Positions 44,118 to 58,293 of a DNA stretch of 64,000 bases are shown piece after piece. Source of the DNA: Triticum aestivum. Lineage: Eukaryota; Streptophyta; Magnoliopsida; Poales; Poaceae. The position numbers and the translations under genes are program-made. Under the pieces are notes generated by a model. It made no database searches and had not been told where the DNA came from. It saw only the letters and a list, made by a program, of their open reading frames with translations. The stretch lies in assembly GCF_018294505.1 (NCBI RefSeq), contig NC_057802.1, positions 316,232,921 through 316,296,920 of the forward strand, read 5' to 3'. Every line of letters starts with the position of its first letter. Positions within the stretch are counted from its first letter, which is position 1.

Positions 44118-47004
44118 CTATTTGCTGTCAAGGGAGGAGCTTATGGTGAAAGCCCCTCCCGTGCCATCCTCCTTGACGGACACCTTCTTGGTCTCTGGTG
44201 GTGCAGCTCTGGATTTCTTGCTCTTGCCGGTGGAGCTCTCTCGCACATCCTCGATGGGAGCACAACACTCCGAAGAGGTACACTTGTCGGAGTGGGCGCG
44301 AGAGGTCTTGCCGGTCTTCTTCCCTCTCGGGGCTTCGGCGGCAGGAGCAGGTGCCTTGGCGGCAGTCACTGCAACTGCCTCCCGATAGAGTTGGTCAGCG
44401 CAGATCAGCGCATCCTTCTTGTCGGAGGGGACGGTGATGATGGTCATCGGCCCAGGCATCTTCAGCATGTTGTAGGCGTAATGTGAGGCCGCCATGAACT
44501 TGGCTAGTGTTGGGCGGCCGAGGATCCCGTTGTAGGGCAAGGGGATCTTGGCTACATCGAAAACAATCCTCTCTGTCCTATAGTTCAACTCACCTCCAAA
44601 CGTCACGCGCAGCGTGACCTTACCCTTCGGCTGACTCCTTCCCGAGTTGACCCCTTGAAATGTGCCCGTCTCTTCGAGGTCTCCATTAGGAATCTGCAGC
44701 CTTTTGATCACAACAGGCGAGATCAAGTTCAGACCGGCCCCGCCGTCAACTAGCATTTTTGTCACCTTGAGGTTGCGTGTTGTTGGCAAAACCAACAACG
44801 GCAAACACCCAACCGCAGTTGTGCGATCAGGGTGGTCCTCGGTGTCAAAAATGATAGGCGTGCTAGACCACTTCAGTGGCTTTTGAGCATCGAATGATGG
44901 TTCCGCTGATGTGATCTCACGCGCCCAATGCTTGAGCTGGCGGTGAGAGGTGTGCAGCGAGGCGCCACCATCGACGCACATGGCCTCCGTAGCTTTTTGG
45001 AACTCATGCTCGCCGGACTCGTCGTCCTCATCATGACCGTCGTCTTCCTGCTTCTTGTCGCAGCCCCGGGCGGGCCTCTCTTGCTGGTTATCCTTGCCGC
45101 AGCGACCTCCTTGGCCGCCACGCTTCTTGCCGGATCCTTCGGCACCATCCTGAACCTTCTCCTTGTCCCACCTCTCATACTCAGCTTTTTTGCTTCTCAG
45201 CAAGCAGCTCAACTTGTCGGCAATTCTGTAGGTCGTGGCCCTTGGTGCGGTGGATCTTGCAGTACTGCTTGTCGGAGCCTCCTGGCTTGTCGGCAGCCGC
45301 CAAGGCCCGGCAAGTGGCGCACCCGGCAATTTCCTTGACGGGGTCGTCTGCCTTGGTCTTTTTGGCAGCGCTGGTGTCCTCGGATCCCTTGACGGCAAGC
45401 ACGGTCTTGCCCTTGCGCTTCCTGTTGCGGCGCCGGCCCTTCTTCGTCGGGGCGGCTGTGTCTTCGTCTGTGGAGTCGGTTTCCGCACCGGCGTCCTTGC
45501 CGGGGTACTTCCTTCCCTCTTCAGCTCGAGCACACCTATCGGCCAAAACATAAAGTTCGGCCACATCTTTGACCTTGTTCATCGCCAGCTCTTCACGCAT
45601 CTTGCAGTTGCGCACATTCTGATGGAATGCGCTGATCACGGCGGCGGGATGAACATCTGGGATGTTGTACTACACCCGGCTCAACCTGTGTATGTACTGG
45701 CGTAGGTTTTCACCATCCTTCTGGGGGATGATATGCAAATCGCTTGCCTGGCCATGAGCTTGGTGGCCTCCAGTGAAGGCGCCAACGAACTCATGACACA
45801 ATTCCGACCAAGAAGAAATGGAATCCGCCGGCAAGTGCATCAACCATGACATGACATTGGGTTTAAGTGTCAACGGGAAGTAATTGGCAAGCACATTGTC
45901 GTCGCGAGCTCTAGCAGCTTGCGTCGCGATGGTGTAGATGCTGAGGAACTCCGACGGGTGGGTCTTGCCATTGTACTTCTCACCAACGTCGGGCTTGAAT
46001 GTGCGGTGGGAGGGCCACTGGAACTGCCGCAGCTCACGGGTAAAGGCTGGGCAACCCACCTCGTAGGGTAGGCCGCCAGAGCCTCCCGGTGCTGGGTGGT
46101 CCATAGTGGGCCCTGCCCGCCTATCTGACTGGTGGCGTGCTTCGCGCCGGCGCTCGATGGTGGTTCGAGTGTCTTCATAGGCTCGCTCCTGAAGAACATG
46201 GCGCTGATCGCGGTGGGTCCGTGGGTCGGACGATGCTATGGAAATGTTTTCACAAGCGTCATCACGACGGACCGACAGCCGCGGTGGCTGGCGTGGGGGA
46301 GGAGAGTGCACCGTGGCCGCAGCACCTCCGGTCCTTCCACCACTGGCATGCGGTGGCTCGACGGAGTGCCGGCCAGAGGGCCCCACTGGTCGCGGCTCAT
46401 CTTTGTTGGCAACGCCGACGAGGCTCCGGATGGTGGCTCTCCACTCGTCGAGCTTTTCTGCAGCAGGAGGAAAGTCGAGGAGCAACTGCGCGCGCGCCAA
46501 CGCTTCTGCTGGCGTGGGTGGCGGCGAAAGCTGCATGGACCGTGACGCGCTCCGACTTCTAACCATGTTAGAAGGAGCTCTATCACGGCCTTGCGGCTGC
46601 GCGCCATTTTCGCCAGCACCTCGGCGTGCATGCTGGCCTTCTACGTCCCGCAAATGAGGCACAGGACTCTTCCCACGGCGGCGCCCGGGGTCACCAGCGT
46701 GGTGACACTGCTCGTCGCGCACAACCTGGGAAGAGCACATCATGGGCGCCGGCGTAGGCGTCTTGGAAGTCGCCGCGCCGCCTGCGGGGGGCCCGGCTCC
46801 GTCTTTGGATTTGGCGGCGTGCGGCCCGTCGTCTCGCGCACGAACGACGCCGCTCGCCAGGCTTTGACTGCCAGAGCGATGTGGGTGTTCGCAGGTCGTG
46901 CCTCGGCTTCCGTCCGTGACCGTCCCACCACTCGCACGCATTGGTACGGGCCGTTTGGCTCCCGATGAACCGATCGCCATGATCGTCCTCTTCTTGGGAG
47001 CCAT
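44118..47004 (-). pseudogene. gag-protease of the Tat-type element
   Basis: ATG 47004 (MAPKKRTIMAIG) starts a long basic N-terminus. The capsid part follows (YFPLTLKPNVMSWLMHLPAD, SWSELCHEFVGAF, IPQKDGENLRQYIHR), then TAG at 45670-45672 in the same frame as ISAFHQNVRNCKMREELA and the Cys/His segment YCKIHRTKGHDLQNC. A frameshift near 45180 leads into the frame carrying the protease (KMLVDGGAGLNLIS and YNGILGRPTLAKF). The TAG fits CAG to TAG. Confidence 0.9.
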
Positions 47005-47061
47005 GGCAATGAAGAACTGCTAAACTAACTGCTAGACCGGATTTTCACAATTGCGCCCCCT

Positions 47062-48266
47062 ACCTGGAATCACTGGAATCCCTTCTACGGTTGACGGGCG
47101 CGGGGTTGTGCAAAGAGCTGGTCTGGTAGCCAGCACAAAGATCGTTTACCCAGGTTCGGGCCGCAAGGATGCGTAATACCCTAGTCTTGCTTTGGTGTAT
47201 ATTTTAATGTTCTTGAGCACTCGAACTAGCTGCGGTGCGTGCGTAGTCCAAAAGATCCGAATCCTTCTCCAGTACGCCTCGGGCCTCCTTTTATAGACGA
47301 AAGGGGTTGCCACAGTGGCACACAGGAGGTGGAAAGGTATACAGTGTACAAGCTTATCGCCTGTCATTACGGCACAAGGCGCATTAAATGCGCTCCTTAG
47401 GTGTCCCGTTGCTTTATTGGGGATGGCAACGAGGCCCGTCCCGTCCGTCGTCGCTCCGCCTCGCTCCGACACGCGTCCAGGTCAACAAGGCATTGTACCG
47501 CCACGTTGGCTGGCTGCTGGGCTGGCGCGGTGGCAGAGTCTTCACGAAGATCTGCATGCCACCACGTAGGTGCTTGCTGAGTTGGCGTGGAGGCCGCGCG
47601 TCGCCGCGCAGGTGCCTGCCCAGCTGGTTGGGCTGGCAGCTGTATGGGAATGGCGGTGGAGTCTTGGCAGACGTGGACCTAGCTGTGGCCCCGCAGGTGT
47701 CCTCGACAAGTGTCTTGCCGGGGCCCCGGCAAGGGTCTTGCCGTGGCATCGCGCATCCCTGGCAAGGATCTTGCCGGGGCCTCGGCAAGGGTCTTGCCGG
47801 GGCCTCGGCAAGGGTCTTGCCGTGGCATCGCGCATCCCCGGCAAGGATCTTGCCGGGGGTCTCGTGGATTTCCTCGGCAAGATCCGTCGTCTTCTGGTCC
47901 TCATCTAATCTTGTGTGCTTATGATCTTCACAAAGATCTGCATGCCACCATGGAGGTGCCTCCCGAGCCTTGGTTCCAATGTGGTTGATGGTGTTGGAAC
48001 CTTTGGGCTCAATGGTGGCGCGCTCTGCTGGCGTTAGGCAAGTTGCCCTGGCAAGGCTCTTGCCGGGGCCTCGGAGGCCGCCCCAGCAAGGGTCTCGCTG
48101 GGGGAGTCCACCTCGCCCTCTTGCTCTTTGTGTATCTGGTCTTGGGGTTGCTTTGCTCGTCTTGTACCTTTGGCTTCCCTCCTCTGCCCTGCTAAGTGTG
48201 CGACTCTTACTGCCCGTGCACAAGTAGAGGGGTAAAAAGGGGAGCCCCTACTTTTGTACACCGACA
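47062..48266 (-). repeat. 5' LTR of the Tat-type element, inner edge damaged
   Basis: About 1205 bp. Its outer end is intact (ACACCGACA then AGCCT). Its inner end lacks the TGTCGGGGGAAACGACAC present in the other LTR; homology begins at ACCTGGAATCACTGG. It carries about eight hairpin units, including tandem copies at 47759-47870, more than the 3' LTR. The end next to the primer-binding site was lost or rearranged, probably after insertion. Confidence 0.85.
47703..47870. repeat. Tandem hairpin units GGCAAG-x3-CTTGCC
   Basis: At least six near-identical inverted-repeat units of about 22 bp, each able to fold on itself (GGCAAGGGTCTTGCC and variants with A or T in the loop). The other LTR has four at 37748-37860. 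Further single units lie at about 48050 and 48083, and at 38029 and 38063. Copy number differs between the LTRs, so the array expands or contracts. Confidence 0.85.
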
Positions 48267-48271
48267 AGCCT
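48267..48271. repeat. Target-site duplication AGCCT, right copy
   Basis: It matches 37081-37085. Confidence 0.93.
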
Positions 48272-49690
48272 CATCACAAAAAAGCCCATGATCAAATGTC
48301 TTCTTTGAGGTGGCACAAAGACGAAAGTAATTAGTTCAACAAGGCCGATGATAGAAGGGCTGGGCCTAATTAATTGTTCTGGTATAGAGATGAATGAGAG
48401 GATGGAGATAGCACATTGAATGGTTTGAGGAAGTAGTTAAACAATGATAAAATTTTGCACAGATAATGCGGGATGAAAGTTTGATATGTTTCTAAAAATA
48501 TGCTAATTTGAAAGGTAGGAATTTTTATGGTGACCTACGAAATATGAACTCGAAAATGCCAACCTCGAGAGGAGTAGGTGATCTCACTGCGTAATGCGAA
48601 AGTGTCCGTCTGGTCGAAGTAAGGAATAGCATTAGATACTAGTCAAACAGCAGACCCGAACATATGGAGGACAAGTGGAAAGTGGATTCCAGGTTCGAGA
48701 GGTTCCTCCGTCTGCCTCGGCTCCAAGGCGGCTACCAAGCTCGTAAGCAAGCGGTCTATTAATGATACTTAATTAAAAAGAGATTGGCTCTTGGATGATA
48801 TATTTGGTTATAATAACACATTCCTTAGGTTAGAAACCGATTCAATCGACTACTTACTGAAATGAAATAAGAACCCTCTTTGGGAGAAGTTCTCATTGTG
48901 ATTAGAATGACCAGCACGAAAGCAGTGATCTTCTAGGTCTGGCTCATAAATAGGCCTTGGCTCTGCGGCAAGTCCTTCTTAAGCATGTGATGGAGCTCAA
49001 AAACGGCGTTAGGCCGTGAGGGCAACTGATGACCATTCGGTCTATTGATAGGACAGTCACTACCGAAACCCCTTTCTATGTCCTTACGAAGATGGAATAC
49101 GATCTTAAACTTAGACGAGTTGCTAACCGAAGGCAAAAACCAGGGATTTTTGGAGTATGTACCTTGATTTCCAACGGGAAATTCATATCTAAAAGAGGAC
49201 TAGATCGATGCTTTAATGTGAGGGAAGGGTATCTACTCGCTTTCTTGCCTTATCACGAGCTATTGAGAACGGATCTAAGGGCATCCCTACCTACAATCCT
49301 TCCTTGGTGCCCCATTCCTATCTTCTTTTCCAGATCCTTTTTTTACATTGAGCAGGGCCTTTATCTCCCTAGTTAAGGTTGGTACAATCCCTCTATAAGT
49401 ATTTGTTAGTGGCTTTGCCCTTTGTAAGATAAGTGGGTCAATTGGGACAAAGCGAAAGAGAAACCAGTATCTATTGATGGTGAGCCCAGATAATTGAAAC
49501 AAGCAAGATACCATCTCTTCTTCAACTGAACTGAACAGAGCAAACCTCAACCGATGCGGCCAAAGAGCAAGTGGACTGAACTGCTCTCCCTTACTATGAA
49601 TAAAACGGAGAGTAGAACCGAACACTTGAAGCTCTAATTACCAATATCTTTGGATATGGAGACCAAGGAAGAGTTCCTCCAATCTCTTTA
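48272..49690. other. Intergenic, no gene recognised
   Basis: Mitochondrial-type composition. The largest frame is 49029-49376 (115 codons, plus; basic, with KPGIFGVCTLISNGKFIS and a hydrophobic end). I do not recognise it. No repeats beyond those listed. Confidence 0.4.
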
Positions 49691-49992
49691 AACACACTCT
49701 AATAGGGGGTCCAGATTCCAGGTTGGAACCCACATCATCCCTTGTTTAAGGGGAATAGATAAGATCCATGGCATATACCTCGTAACTAACAGAGGCAGAC
49801 CAGGTTTAATGACAACTTTCACAATATCATTAACCCGAACCAACACACTCTAATTGGGGGTCCAGGTTCCAGGTCGGAACCCACGTTATCCCTTGTTTAA
49901 GGGGAATAGATAAGATCCATGGCATATACCTCGTAACTAACAGAGGCAGACCCGGTTTAATGACACCTTTCACAATATCATTAATCCGAACC
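49691..49992. repeat. 151-bp tandem duplication
   Basis: Units 49691-49841 and 49842-49992 start AACACACTCTAAT and end CCGAACC. About ten single-base differences separate them, mostly transitions. The join is exact, with no spacer. Confidence 0.92.
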
Positions 49993-52900
49993 TCGTCCTC
50001 AGCAGTCAGAGGCGTGATAATTGATGCGAACGTCCTCTTATACTAAATATCTTTTTATCAAGCTATTATGATGCTCGCTTCTCTTCGGTTGGATTCCTCT
50101 CGAAGAAGGAAATTGTGCTTCTTCAGTTCTACATTCAAATTATTGTGAGTAGATGGATACCAGGCCTTTTCTGAGAAACTTGGTTTCGGGAACTTTGTGG
50201 GATCCTTGGTAGAGCCACTTGGAGCGGAGGGTAATCGGTTTATGACAAAGACTGTGCTTTCAAACACGACACCCAGGGGAATGGAGGCTTTGTACATAGT
50301 TGCAAGACATTGCTCTACAATGTCTCGGTGTTGACGCTCTGCGAGGCCTTACTGCTCCTTATCTCATTTCTTTGGAAAGGCAAACCTAATTCATACGGAA
50401 CTCTTGGTACATTTCTTTTTCACTCTCACCCCGGCGAAAGCACACAATGCAGATCCATGCATGGGAGCTAGTTCAATAGGCCTCTCGGTGAAATCACCTA
50501 CTTTACTTTTTATACGAAATACGTTGCACATAGATCTTCCATTTATTGTGAATTCGTTCGACGATCGTCTGATTCTAATTCACTTCCATCCTTTAGCCAT
50601 GTCTCTTGATCGATACCATCCACGTGTCTTTTATTCTTTCTAAAAATAAAATGCATTGCGACTTCCTCTTTTATGATTTGCATTCAAGTAGATAAGAGAA
50701 GCTTGTGGGGATCGTCAAGAACAAACTTAGACCAGTTCATATTTGTGCCTGCACAAATGAAGAGGTCAAGAGCAATAGGCCCATACGGATGCGCTCACCT
50801 TGGCCCAGGGTTGGCCCTTGAAAAGGATACAAAAATATGAGATAGAGTGGAATTCTTTTCGCTATTGCATTCCCTGTAGATCGGTTCAGCCCATTTCTTG
50901 TAGCATACATTCGAAGATAAACCATTTATCCAATCTGCAGCTGTACACTGAGAAGGAAGGGGCAGCAGACCCGACCGTTGCTCGTACTCGGTTTTCTATG
51001 GAAGGTCCCGAGTCAGCTAAAAAACTAGAAAATCAACAGCCATCGATCTCAGGGATCATCCCATCTGATCTTTTATTTGATTGGGATTGCGGTTTCGTTG
51101 GGCTTACTTTCTTGATGAGGTTTAAGGTATAGCTAGTAAGGCGATGCCTCCTCCCTGATTGCAGAAATTGTTGACTTTAGAAAAGGTTCAACAAGAACTA
51201 TAGCAATAAAGGAGCTTCTCCAGTTCCACAGGTCAAGGTACAATGGTAGAACTTGTCTCCTTGAATGGCTACTTTGGGAAGACAGACCTCTCCCTCGCTT
51301 ATCGCATGGCTGTCTTTCCCCTCTACGAATGCCCAGGGTCGATCTTGAAAAACATTCCCTCCGGCTGTAGGCTGAAACCATGCTCAAGTGCTTCTATAAT
51401 TTATTTTTTACTCGAAAGCCGGTTGCTTTTTTTACGATAAAGCCACTTCTACTATGCTCGCCATCAACTAATACTGGTTTAGCTTCAGCGGCAGGATGGG
51501 GAATCAGGAGAACATGGGGGGAGGAAGTAGCTACGCCTAACTCAAGATCTAGGAAATGTTTCGTAAGGTATCCCCGGTATTTACCGATTCTTGTTGTCCC
51601 TATATATCTGTAATGATCGCTCTGGCTCTGGGCCATATGATCTTCGGGATGCAGAATAGGGGATCGCTTGTAAAATGGACCAGCTCCGTATCAACGAGTC
51701 TTCTCCGTTCTTATTTTGACCTGTTGTATTATTTCCTAGGAGGAATACAATGCTCTTCCATTCTTTCCAATGACAAATAGGAAGTCAGGTTTAAAATGTT
51801 ATTCCGTGTTGGTAACTTAATTTGGGTCTGGGAGGCCGAAGCTACCGTGCAAGTTCCTCTTTCTAAGCTAAGTTCCTATGCATTCATATGAATGAAAAAG
51901 CAAATGAATCAACCTTACCTTTCCCTTAATGTTTGTAACGTAGGCATATGTTAAGCAAATGGATTTCTGTTCTGTTTTAGTACTTGCTTACTACCTTTCT
52001 AGTTGACAGGGACATGCCTTCGTGGGAGAGTAGAAATAAGTGAAGAATGAAGGCCAGAATAAGGAGTTATAGAGAACCCTGTCGTGAGGGTTAATGAGTT
52101 AAGCCAAGGTAGGTAAGTAAAGATTAGAGTGATGGGAAAGACTATCTGTTTCCTGTAGATGAGCTAGGCAAAGAATGTTCTCAAGGATAGAGGGGGCCGT
52201 TGCTTAAATTCATATTGGCGTGGAGGAGCCCGAGGAGAGAACCGTTCCCCCTTTCCTTTTGGGAGTACCGCTTACTGATCGGGAGTGGTCAATGGAGGAT
52301 CACCTTGCAAAGAAGAAGCACGAGGCTCACCCACAAAGCGATAAACAGAAGGAGGATGGGCATGCACAACGGATTTCAATTAGAAGAGAAGGTGGGGCCG
52401 CCCCTTCCGCTCTGAACTACCACTTTGCCTTTTGGTCCCTGGTGCGATGGACACTGTGTTGCCTTGTGGGATCCGTCATATTCTTATCTTTAGGATAGGA
52501 GCTGCCAAATCGCTACCCGCTAAATCCAAATGTGCTTAGCCGCTATTTAAGCTGTCAAAAGGGGAATCCAGGCTCTATATATCCATATCTCGTATTTATT
52601 TCTCATAGTTCGTAGGAATAGCTCGTCTCGTATTGATGGATAAAGATGCGAACCCTTTGCCGAGGAATAAGAGTGCTCTTGGCATCCAGCTACTTTCAAA
52701 TCTCTATACTTTACTACAACTAGATTTGACTAAGGAGAGGTGTGAGCCTCAATGCCAAGGAAGCAGGGCAAAGATGAACCCGTTAGCGTATAGGAACTAC
52801 AGCATATGAAAGTTGGGTGGATACTCCTATTTAATTGGTTTAACCATAAATAGAGGATAGGATTCGAAAAGTCAACCGGAAACCGAGCCCTAACCTTTAA

Positions 52901-53092
52901 TTGAGTTCAACACCCCCTACTACTAGTATTGGTGTGGGTTCGTATGTATACATTCATATTGGCTTAGTGGTGCACTTTGTATCCCGCCACATCCGATCCT
53001 TTGCTTTGCTTCCTTCTTACTTTTATGATTTTATTGACTACTCTTGTGCAGCTGGGATATAGTGAGTTGAGAAAGGAGATAGTGAAACTTAA
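49993..53092. other. Long intergenic stretch, no gene recognised
   Basis: There are 3.1 kb without a recognisable gene. Frames of 70-110 codons occur on both strands (50404-50643, 50800-51132, 51243-51440 and 52220-52498 plus). None shows a domain I know. The 52220-52498 frame has a hydrophilic start and a single hydrophobic C-terminus (CCLVGSVIFLSLG). The composition is that of grass mitochondrial intergenic DNA. Confidence 0.4.
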
Positions 53093-53798
53093 CTAGTCTT
53101 TGTCATGGAAGGGAGCAACTTCTCTCGAGTACGTACAGTACTGAGGATTTACGAATAGGCTAACGTTACCAGTACATAGTGGATCTATGATAGTGATGTA
53201 TGGACCACACCAACCTCTCTTTCTAGCCGTAATCGATAAGAAAGGAAGAAATATCATGGCATGTGAAAGCAATAAATCTATAATAAAATAGGTAAAGAAA
53301 GGCAAATACTCCGGGGTAATTGGCTTATACCACAATGTTACTCTGACAGGATCCTTGACAAAATAGTCTTGGCTTGTAACCCAGTATTTATTGGACAATA
53401 TAACTGGCTGCTGAATACGCACGGCTATCCTGCTAATACTGGCAACCAAAGACATGAGGTTCTTCATACCAGCATAATCATTCTCCCAGTATTGGAAACA
53501 TACTTTTGTAATAACATGAATGTCTTTAATCTCTGTGTACCTTCCTATTTGCTCTGTCAGCTCATTAACTGCTGCAAAATATTTCTTAGCTCTTAGATCC
53601 TCTTTCTTCATGGTATAATTCCAAGACAGATGATAGCTCTTGCTTGTCTTCATGAAAAAGTGCAGAAGCCTGTATCAATGAAGAGTAGGCCGGTACCAGC
53701 AGAAGATAGTAAATAGTGTTTTTGTTAGCCACTGCACTCACACTGTTCGTTCGGAAAGTAAGTCCTCCTAAAGATTGTTCTCCCCAACCCAAGTTCAA
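53093..53798 (-). CDS. Unknown 186-codon ORF with upstream frame
   Basis: The longest unexplained ORF in the mitochondrial block (53653-53093, minus) starts MKTSKSYHLSWNYTMKKEDL. It has a hydrophilic first half (AKKYFAAVNELTEQIGRY) and a hydrophobic segment (YLPFFTYFIIDLLLSHAMIF). Just upstream, overlapping in another frame, 53798-53586 reads LTFRTNSVSAVANKNTIYYL and also looks protein-like, so the two may be halves of one longer reading frame separated by a shift near 53640. I recognise no family. A plasmid- or virus-derived origin is possible but unsupported. Confidence 0.4.
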
Positions 53799-57093
<3,295 letters not shown>

Positions 57094-57098
57094 AAAGC
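57094..57098. repeat. Target-site duplication AAAGC, left copy
   Basis: It matches 58289-58293. Confidence 0.9.
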
Positions 57099-58288
57099 TG
57101 TCGGGTGGTAGGTGCGACATATGCCAACGGGTGGCTTATCATTGTGGGAGCCAGTAAGACATCGCCGGTGCCTGGAAACGGGATAAGGCGAAGGCATGCA
57201 CGCCAGCGAATCTTACCCAGGTTCGGGGCTCTCCGTGGAGATAACACCCCTAGTCCTGCTCTGCGGGGTCTCCGCATGATCACTAGATCAACACAAGTGG
57301 CTCCTTGAGCTGTTTGGCTGGAGGAAGAAGAAGGGCAAGGCTAGCTCTCCTCTTCTCTCTATGTGGTGTCTAAAACTTTAAGAGATCAACCCTTTGCATG
57401 GGTGCCCTAGGGGGTTTATATAGGCCTACCCCCCAGGGGTACAATGGTAATCCGGCTGGATGCGGGTCCAGGCCGTCAGTGTCTGTAACCGCCGGCTTCT
57501 CCGCCGGCCGCTGGGGCCCACCGACTGGTGGGTCCCGCCGGCTGCCGGCCTCTTGGACGACAGGCCGGCCCCACCGCCTGGGGGTCTTGTTGGCGGTTGG
57601 TTACTGTAGCCTCGCCCCTGATGACGAGGGCTTTGCCGAGGTAAGCATGGCTACAGTGCCGCCGCCTGGCGGGCTCTCACTATAGCCTTACCTCGTCTTG
57701 TCTCCTTAATGATGCACATACTTCGAGGGAGTGGGGCAGCCGGCTATTGGGAGCCGGCTACACCCCAGGCCGACTGGGGGAGGCTTGGCCACCTTCGAGC
57801 GTCTCTCTGGCTGAAGGGGCCCGCCGCCCGCGGCCCGTACTGACAGTCTGTCGTGGGTGGCGTCATGGTCAACATGGCAACAGTGCTGCGTCGGACGGGG
57901 GATGGCCGACCCGTATGGCGCACTGTGGCCACGCGTGCTCCGGGATTCCGGGGTGGCAGGCTGTACTGCAGCCACGCCCCGTCTCGTTACCGTTATGTGG
58001 GTGCAGCCCTTGAGGGTGCGATCTTGGCCGCTTGCCGGGAGCCGGTCTTCTTGTGGCCGGCTTCTGGGAGTCGGTCCTCTTGTAGCCGGCTTCTTGGAGC
58101 CGGCCATCTTGTAGCTCTCTTCGGGAGGGTTTTTAGGGCCGGGTCGCCTTCTAGTAGTCGGCCTGTGAGATAGCTGGCCAGTGGAAGGCGGCCCTGTGCT
58201 TTGGGTGCTTGAAGGCTCGATCGGCCCGATAATTTCTTGAAGAGCCAGGGGGAGTCGGTTAGGCTACCCGTGGTCATTTACTCCGACA
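57099..58288 (-). mobile_element. Solo LTR of a gypsy-type element
   Basis: 1190 bp bounded by TGTCGGGTGG and ACTCCGACA, flanked by AAAGC on both sides, with no internal region. It is GC-rich, unlike its surroundings. A minus-strand TATA box (TATATAAAC, 57414-57422) and the canonical start TGTCGGAGTAAATGACC on the minus strand give the orientation. It shares a layout with the Tat-type LTR (CCCAGGTTCGG, then CCTAGTCCTGCT), so it probably belongs to a related family. It formed by recombination between the two LTRs of a former complete element. Confidence 0.92.
57414..57422 (-). promoter_or_regulatory. TATA box of the solo LTR
   Basis: TATATAAAC on the minus strand, in the position expected of an LTR promoter. 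Confidence 0.6.
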
Positions 58289-58293
58289 AAAGC
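58289..58293. repeat. Target-site duplication AAAGC, right copy
   Basis: It matches 57094-57098. Confidence 0.9.

Larger units (their letters stand above)
37086..48266 (-). mobile_element. Tat-type Ty3/gypsy retrotransposon with an antisense captured gene
   Basis: 11.2 kb, flanked by AGCCT. LTRs lie at 37086-38253 (3' LTR in element sense) and about 47062-48266 (5' LTR, slightly truncated at its inner edge). On the minus strand come gag with a knuckle-like Cys/His region, aspartic protease (VDGGAGLN), RT with YMDD, RNase H, a second RNase H and integrase. Two RNase H domains are the hallmark of the Tat lineage. Between integrase and the 3' LTR lies about 2.4 kb with a B3-domain-like gene on the opposite strand. 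At least four nonsense codons, all explainable as CAG or CGA to TAG or TGA, and several frameshifts make the element inactive. Confidence 0.93.

Noticed and set aside
44118..46970. Plus-strand ORFs of 100-170 codons opposite gag
   Set aside because: They are shadows of the GC-rich gag-protease frame on the minus strand and show no domain.
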